Assembly (NCBI GenBank): GCA_051003795.1
Contig: JBPCKZ010000101.1
Location: 1-18,321 of the forward strand
Direction of reading: 5' to 3'
DNA from: JALYXS01 sp051003795
GTDB taxonomy: Bacteria; Acidobacteriota; Terriglobia; Bryobacterales; Bryobacteraceae
Length of the DNA stretch: 18,321 nucleotides
The translations under genes were made by a program, and so were the position numbers. The number at the start of each line of letters is the position of its first letter. The stretch's first letter is position 1. Positions 14,888 to 18,321 of the stretch are shown here, piece after piece. The notes under the pieces were generated by a model. It saw only the letters and a list, made by a program, of their open reading frames with translations. It was not told where the DNA came from and did not search any database.

Positions 14888-15712
14888 CTAGGGCTCGGCG
14901 TGCACGACGGCGGTGCTCTCCTCGATGGCGCTGCCGCCGAAATCGGCCCGTGCGCGAAGCGCGTAGTCGCCTGGGGCGAAATCACGGGTGAAATGGACCA
15001 GGTAGCGTTGTTCTCTCCGCGGGAGAGCCGGCAAAGGCGTGAGCGGAACCGACTCCAGAACTTTTCCGCCGGCGTCCAGGACGGACAGTTCGCCGATCGG
15101 TCGAAATTGCGTCAGCCCCTGATTCTGAAGCGTCACCTCGCCAACCCACCGCGTTTCGTCTCCCGGATTGCCATGCACGAGCCGCAGCTGCTTAAACTCC
15201 CCTTCGATCCCAGGTCTTCCCGCGGTGATATATAGCGCGGAGACGAATTGCACGGCGGTTCTAATTCCCGTGGCTCCGATTTGAGCATCGGTGGGCAGGG
15301 TCGTAAATCCTATGGCGCAGTGGTATCCACGCGAGGATCCAGCGTCCGCGGGAACGCGTATGGTGTATCTGACATTCACCTGTTTGCCCGCATTGATCTC
15401 GGTCTCCACGGGATTGATAGTCACCCAGTCCCGGCAGGAAAACTCCGACTCGGAGGGTAATCTTGGCTCAAACTGAGGCGTTTGATTCCGATCGATCAAA
15501 AAATCCAGCGCTTCGGCACGGGCTCGAATCTTATCTTTTGAATCGCTGCTCAGCGTTAATACGCCTGAACGTTGCATCCCGGGCTCCATCTTCACCTCCA
15601 ATCGCATGGGGCTCAATCCCAAGCCGATCTGAGCCGAAGCCAACGGCACGGAAAGTATGAGCAGACAGGCGCCTATGGCGCGTCGACGGTGTAGGTAATC
15701 GTTAGTGTGCAT
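14888..15712 (-). CDS. PapD-like periplasmic chaperone-type protein
   Basis: A 274-residue exported protein: signal peptide to about residue 28 (ACLLILSVPLASAQ), then two beta-sandwich regions (about 29-165 and 170-270). The first has LGLSPMRLEVKMEPGMQRSG, then VNVRYTIRVPADAGSSRGYH, resembling the G1/F1-strand region of fimbrial chaperones (an alternating hydrophobic strand, then an R.P...G.Y turn). The second, VTLQNQGLTQFRPIGELSVL, has the look of an Ig-like domain. C93 and C132 could form a disulphide. In a chaperone-usher system this protein would hold subunits in the periplasm by strand complementation. Its start (ATG 15712) lies 40 nt inside the preceding gene and has no good ribosome binding site, but it is needed to include the whole signal peptide. 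Another reading is a generic Ig-fold surface protein. Confidence 0.7.
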   Translation of the reverse strand: MHTNDYLHRRRAIGACLLILSVPLASAQIGLGLSPMRLEVKMEPGMQRSGVLTLSSDSKDKIRARAEALDFLIDRNQTPQFEPRLPSESEFSCRDWVTINPVETEINAGKQVNVRYTIRVPADAGSSRGYHCAIGFTTLPTDAQIGATGIRTAVQFVSALYITAGRPGIEGEFKQLRLVHGNPGDETRWVGEVTLQNQGLTQFRPIGELSVLDAGGKVLESVPLTPLPALPRREQRYLVHFTRDFAPGDYALRARADFGGSAIEESTAVVHAEP

Positions 15713-16215
15713 GATGGACTCTGTTCGGCGATATAGCTCCAGCTATCGGTCAGAGAAAAACTCAGCGTGACGGAATATGGATCGTTAGCGCCCGAAACTT
15801 CGGCGCCGCTGGCAACCTGCTGTCCGGTGGTTGAGAGTGTTACGGCCGGACCGCATGCTCCGGCGGTTCCGCCGGTGACACTGCCGCACGTTACCGTTAC
15901 GGCCGATGTTGGAACGGTGGCGCAATTGGTGAATGATGTTGCTGCCGCTTGCACTTGCAAGGTCCAGGTCCTGTTACTCGCTCCGCTTGACGTCGTCCAG
16001 TTGACAGTGGCGGCTGAACTTCCCGGCACGCTTCCGAGGCTGGGATCCGTCGCCGTGAAACTAATCGTGCTCGGGCTGGCCGAGATGGCGCCAAGCGACG
16101 TGTGAGCAAGGGGCCGTATCCTGCCGTTCGCGACCGGGGCGATAATGCGCGGCCTCTGTTCGGCTAGCAAAGCAGCGCTGCCGCACAGGCAGAGGACCAG
16201 TCGCGCCAGGCTCAT
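15673..16215 (-). CDS. Small exported Cys-containing beta-rich protein, putative fibre or tip subunit
   Basis: A 180-residue protein that I do not recognise as a named family. It has a signal peptide (LARLVLCLCGSAALLAEQ, about 1-20) and a Ser/Thr/Ala/Val-rich beta-type sequence with four cysteines in the mature part (C98, C110, C121, C169). It ends in a strong alternating strand, CTLTITYTVDAP. It differs from the two neighbours upstream but has the same size and a similar last strand (TITYTVDA against ATYTISAT and TFTISAL). The ATG at 16215 overlaps the upstream stop as ATGA, and its 3' end overlaps the chaperone start by 40 nt. In the chaperone-usher reading it would be a minor or tip subunit, but no binding domain is visible. 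Confidence 0.7.
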   Translation of the reverse strand: MSLARLVLCLCGSAALLAEQRPRIIAPVANGRIRPLAHTSLGAISASPSTISFTATDPSLGSVPGSSAATVNWTTSSGASNRTWTLQVQAAATSFTNCATVPTSAVTVTCGSVTGGTAGACGPAVTLSTTGQQVASGAEVSGANDPYSVTLSFSLTDSWSYIAEQSPSCTLTITYTVDAP

Positions 16216-16748
16216 GTAGCGCTAATTGTATAGGTAGCGGTGGCCGAATACGCCCCGGTCTGGTAAATGGGGTCATTCGTTAACGACCACGCCGTCGAAG
16301 CCGTGTTGCCGGCGTTTGCGGAACTCGCTCCGGCGCCAAATGTGGCCACGCTGGTTTGGGCGGTGGTGCTGGCAGTAATCGAACCACTACACGCCGTGGC
16401 GGGCGCCGCCGCGACACAGGTGTACGTCAAAGCGTCACCGGCGGAAGGGGGCGTTGCCACCGAAGGACCGTTCGCCGGACTGAAATCCGACGTCACCTTT
16501 AACGTTAGCGTTCCGGTCCCGGTCGACTGGGTAGTACGAATCTTGTAGGTCAGATTGGTCGTACCCGTGTAAGCATTGAAAATTGAGCCTGTTGCGGCCA
16601 GGGTGGTAGTGGTGGTTGTCACCTGGAGGGCGGCTTCGGCGGCGACCGTCATGGACAGTGTCGTGGTTCCGGTGGCCGCGAACTGCGCGTGCATGGCAGG
16701 GCACGCGGCAAGCGCCGCGGCGAAGGCGAGAATTTTGCGCTTGTTCAT
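16212..16748 (-). CDS. Small exported beta-rich protein, putative fibre subunit (paralogue 2)
   Basis: A 178-residue protein: signal peptide MNKRKILAFAAALAACPAMH with A-Q cleavage near residue 21-22, then TTTLSMTVAAEAALQV, an alternating hydrophobic stretch like a donor strand. The body is closely similar to the next protein: AYTGTTNLTYKIRTT against AYSGNLTVSYRARTT, and TLKVTSDFSPANGPSVA against TLKATADFSPTGGPSVA. Two cysteines (C111, C120) match a cysteine pair in the paralogue. The last strand is TGAYSATATYTISAT. The start at ATG 16748 was chosen for the signal peptide; GGA precedes it by about 7 nt. No known pilin family is recognised. Threonine and alanine richness with few charges suits an extracellular beta fibre. 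Confidence 0.75.
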   Translation of the reverse strand: MNKRKILAFAAALAACPAMHAQFAATGTTTLSMTVAAEAALQVTTTTTTLAATGSIFNAYTGTTNLTYKIRTTQSTGTGTLTLKVTSDFSPANGPSVATPPSAGDALTYTCVAAAPATACSGSITASTTAQTSVATFGAGASSANAGNTASTAWSLTNDPIYQTGAYSATATYTISAT

Positions 16749-16786
16749 AATTTTTTCCGTTTTGTAACTCATCGTTTGTAGCGCAT

Positions 16787-17365
16787 CTAGAGAGCGCTTA
16801 TGGTGAAGGTGAGAGTGGCCGAATACGTTCCAGTCTTGAAAGTAGGACTGTTCGATAGAGTGAAGCTGTTCTGGACCGTATTGGGATTGGCTGAACTGCA
16901 CGATCCGCCGCCTCCGGTGCATACGCCGGCGCCCATGGTTAGCACGCTGGTTTGCGACGCCACCGATGTTGTCTGTGTTCCCGAACATGCGGTCCCGAGA
17001 GTAGCGGAACTGCATGTGTAGGTAAGCTGGCCGCTCGCAACCGAAGGTCCACCGGTTGGGCTGAAGTCGGCAGTCGCTTTCAGCGTAAGAGCGCCGCTCC
17101 CCGTGGATGCCGTGGTGCGCGCGCGATAGCTCACCGTAAGATTGCCCGAATAGGCTGCAAACGTTGTACCGGCGTGGGTTAGGGTCAAGCTTGCCGGCGC
17201 CGAGAGCTTTCCGATCGCATTGATTTGCGCGGAAAGTGTCTGATTGGCAGTACCAGTAACGGCAAAGAGCAGCGTGGGGGAGAGCGCCAGCCCCACGGCT
17301 ATAGCCCATGGACGTGGCAAGATCGTCTTTAGGATTTCCGCTGGTGGCGAGGGCACGGCACTCAT
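16787..17365 (-). CDS. Small exported beta-rich protein, putative fibre subunit (paralogue 1)
   Basis: A 192-residue protein, first gene of the operon. A signal-type hydrophobic segment (WAIAVGLALSPTLLFA, about 20-35) is preceded by 19 residues. The N-terminal mature stretch NQTLSAQINAIGKLSA alternates hydrophobic residues as donor strands do. Cysteines 118 and 127 correspond to the paralogue's C111/C120; C149 and C156 form a second pair in a Gly-rich loop found only here. It ends TGTYSATLTFTISAL. No ribosome binding site is obvious before ATG 17365. The gene ends 38 nt before the start of paralogue 2. A major subunit is often encoded first in such operons, which makes this or its paralogue the candidate shaft protein. 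Confidence 0.75.
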   Translation of the reverse strand: MSAVPSPPAEILKTILPRPWAIAVGLALSPTLLFAVTGTANQTLSAQINAIGKLSAPASLTLTHAGTTFAAYSGNLTVSYRARTTASTGSGALTLKATADFSPTGGPSVASGQLTYTCSSATLGTACSGTQTTSVASQTSVLTMGAGVCTGGGGSCSSANPNTVQNSFTLSNSPTFKTGTYSATLTFTISAL

Positions 17366-17469
17366 CTCAAAAGAGTGATCGGCACCCTGGCCGATTTACT
17401 TTAGAATATTTGGGGCTACTGCCGCAGAATTCGCGGGTGCAAGGGGGCAAGGATCTAGACTAATAACGA

Positions 17470-18240
17470 ATGCCGGAACTGCTAAAGGGCAAACTCACCC
17501 TGATTATGGGAATCGCGAATAAGTGGAGTTTGGCCTTTGCCATCGCCCAAGCGTTCGCGCGCGAGGGCGCTTCGCTCGCGTTAACGTATCCGGGCGAGCA
17601 CCAAAAGACCGCGCTCGAATCTCTCGCCATGGATTGGCCGCTTGCGGCGCTGATTCCTTGCGATGTGGCCAAAGACGAGGATTTGGCGAACCTGACGGAG
17701 GGCCTTCGCGCGCTCGGGCGTCCGCTGAATGCGGTTGTGCATAGCCTGGCCTTCGCGAACAAGGAGGATTTGGCGCGGCCTTTCCTCGAAACTCAGCGCG
17801 CGGGCTTTTTGCTGGCTCAGGACGTCAGCGCCTACTCGCTGGTGGCCGTGGCCCGGGCGACCGCGCCGCTTATGACGGCCGGCGGATCGCTGACCACGCT
17901 CACCTATTTGGGTTCTACGCGCGTGGTGCCGAACTATAACGCGATGGGCGTGGCGAAAGCTTCGCTCGAAGCGGCGGTGCGTTATCTGGCGAGCGATTTG
18001 GGCGCGAGCGGCATTCGCGTCAACGGAATTTCCGCCGGGCCGGTCAAGACGGCTTCGGCGCGAGCCATCAAGGATTTTTCGACGGTGCTCGACACGGTTG
18101 CCAAGCGGGCGCCCTTGCGGAGGAATACGGACCCGGCGGAGGTGGCGGACGCGGCGGTATTTTTAGCAAGCGATTTAGGAAGGGGGGTGACGGGCAACGT
18201 GCTGTTTGTCGATGCGGGAATGCAGATCATGGGATTGTAA
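17470..18240 (+). CDS. fabI: Enoyl-[acyl-carrier-protein] reductase (NADH), FabI type
   Basis: FabI catalyses the last reduction of each fatty-acid elongation cycle, enoyl-ACP to acyl-ACP. The 256-residue sequence has the FabI nucleotide-binding start LTLIMGIANKWSLAFAIA, and Y146, Y156 and K163 match the E. coli numbering for the active site (TYLGSTRVVPNYNAMGVAK). Length is normal and the C-terminal motif VTGNVLFVDAGMQIMGL is intact. ATG 17470 fits the family start. No Shine-Dalgarno sequence precedes it; upstream is TAATAACGA, so a short or leaderless leader is possible. It is divergently oriented to the fibre-type operon, with 104 nt between them, and ends just before a hairpin terminator. 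Confidence 0.95.
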   Translation: MPELLKGKLTLIMGIANKWSLAFAIAQAFAREGASLALTYPGEHQKTALESLAMDWPLAALIPCDVAKDEDLANLTEGLRALGRPLNAVVHSLAFANKEDLARPFLETQRAGFLLAQDVSAYSLVAVARATAPLMTAGGSLTTLTYLGSTRVVPNYNAMGVAKASLEAAVRYLASDLGASGIRVNGISAGPVKTASARAIKDFSTVLDTVAKRAPLRRNTDPAEVADAAVFLASDLGRGVTGNVLFVDAGMQIMGL

Positions 18241-18250
18241 TGTGGCGCGG

Positions 18251-18321
18251 ACACTCGTGTCTGCCGTGTCCACACTCGTGTGGACACAGGTTTTTGCCAC
18301 TTCCAGACCCGTGTCCACACG
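18251..18321. repeat. Short repeats of a CGTGTCCACAC/ACACTCGTGT family, cut by the window end
   Basis: ACACTCGTGT occurs at 18251-18260 and 18272-18281. CGTGTCCACAC occurs at 18265-18275 and 18310-18320. A related ACTCGTGTCC lies at 8592-8601, just after the VOC gene. The copies resemble an intergenic repeat family seen only after gene ends here. Confidence 0.6.
18266..18295 (+). terminator. Rho-independent terminator of fabI
   Basis: GTGTCCACAC (18266-18275) and GTGTGGACAC (18278-18287) are perfect reverse complements separated by TC, and TTTTT follows at 18291-18295. It begins 26 nt after the fabI stop. The stem is part of the repeat family described for this region, so the repeat supplies the terminator. 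Confidence 0.72.

Noticed and set aside
16212..17309. Long minus-strand frame of 365 codons covering paralogue 2 and much of paralogue 1
   Set aside because: Only the last 178 codons form a protein with a signal peptide and paralogue similarity. The first part lies out of frame on the paralogue 1 gene and has no recognisable features.
17366..17469. Promoter pair in the space between the fibre operon and fabI
   Set aside because: TATTCT on the minus strand has no acceptable -35 partner, and no consensus sigma-54 site was found.
17982..18320. 112-codon minus-strand frame across the fabI 3' end and terminator
   Set aside because: It runs through the terminator repeat and antisense to conserved FabI residues.
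18251..18321. CRISPR array at the window end
   Set aside because: The repeats are short, palindromic and irregularly spaced without unique spacers of constant length.

Overview
The window looks like a chromosomal segment of an acidobacterium of the Solibacter/Bryobacter kind. The best clue is the C-terminal half of the serine hydrolase at 321-2267. It has the motif VNAASFAPGVAPGALVSI, typical of the TIGR03437 'Solibacter C-terminal' domain. High GC, many Sec-exported proteins and TonB receptors with a carboxypeptidase-regulatory-like N-terminus agree with this. The assignment is an inference from sequence style, not a search result.

Layout. Positions 1-296 (minus) hold the 5' part of a transposase running off the window. 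Positions 321-5890 (minus) are a cobalamin locus: a cobalamin riboswitch (5744-5890), a Shine-Dalgarno hairpin, a BtuB-like TonB-dependent receptor, a PduO-type cob(I)alamin adenosyltransferase and a DUF6580-like membrane protein. A secreted beta-lactamase-fold hydrolase follows. The three cobalamin genes overlap by 17 nt at each junction. The expected logic is outer-membrane uptake, possible inner-membrane passage through the DUF6580 protein, and adenosylation inside.

Positions 6287-8586 (plus) hold a DUF418 membrane protein, an isoprenylcysteine-methyltransferase-like gene broken by one in-frame TAG, and a VOC-fold protein. Positions 8738-11594 (minus) hold recG, preceded in a tight operon by an intact antitoxin/RelE-ParE toxin pair and followed by a frameshifted orphan antitoxin. 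At 11657-12592 (plus) lies an exported Gfo/Idh/MocA-like protein.

Positions 12618-17365 (minus) are the most unusual part: a five-gene operon of two paralogous small secreted beta-rich proteins, a third small Cys-containing exported protein, a PapD-like two-domain periplasmic protein, and a 750-residue outer-membrane barrel with two C-terminal Ig-like domains. This is the layout of a chaperone-usher fibre system, but none of the subunits or the barrel shows the classical family signatures, so I propose it as a divergent surface-fibre assembly system. Divergent from it, fabI (17470-18240, plus) ends in a hairpin terminator embedded in a repeat-rich stretch.
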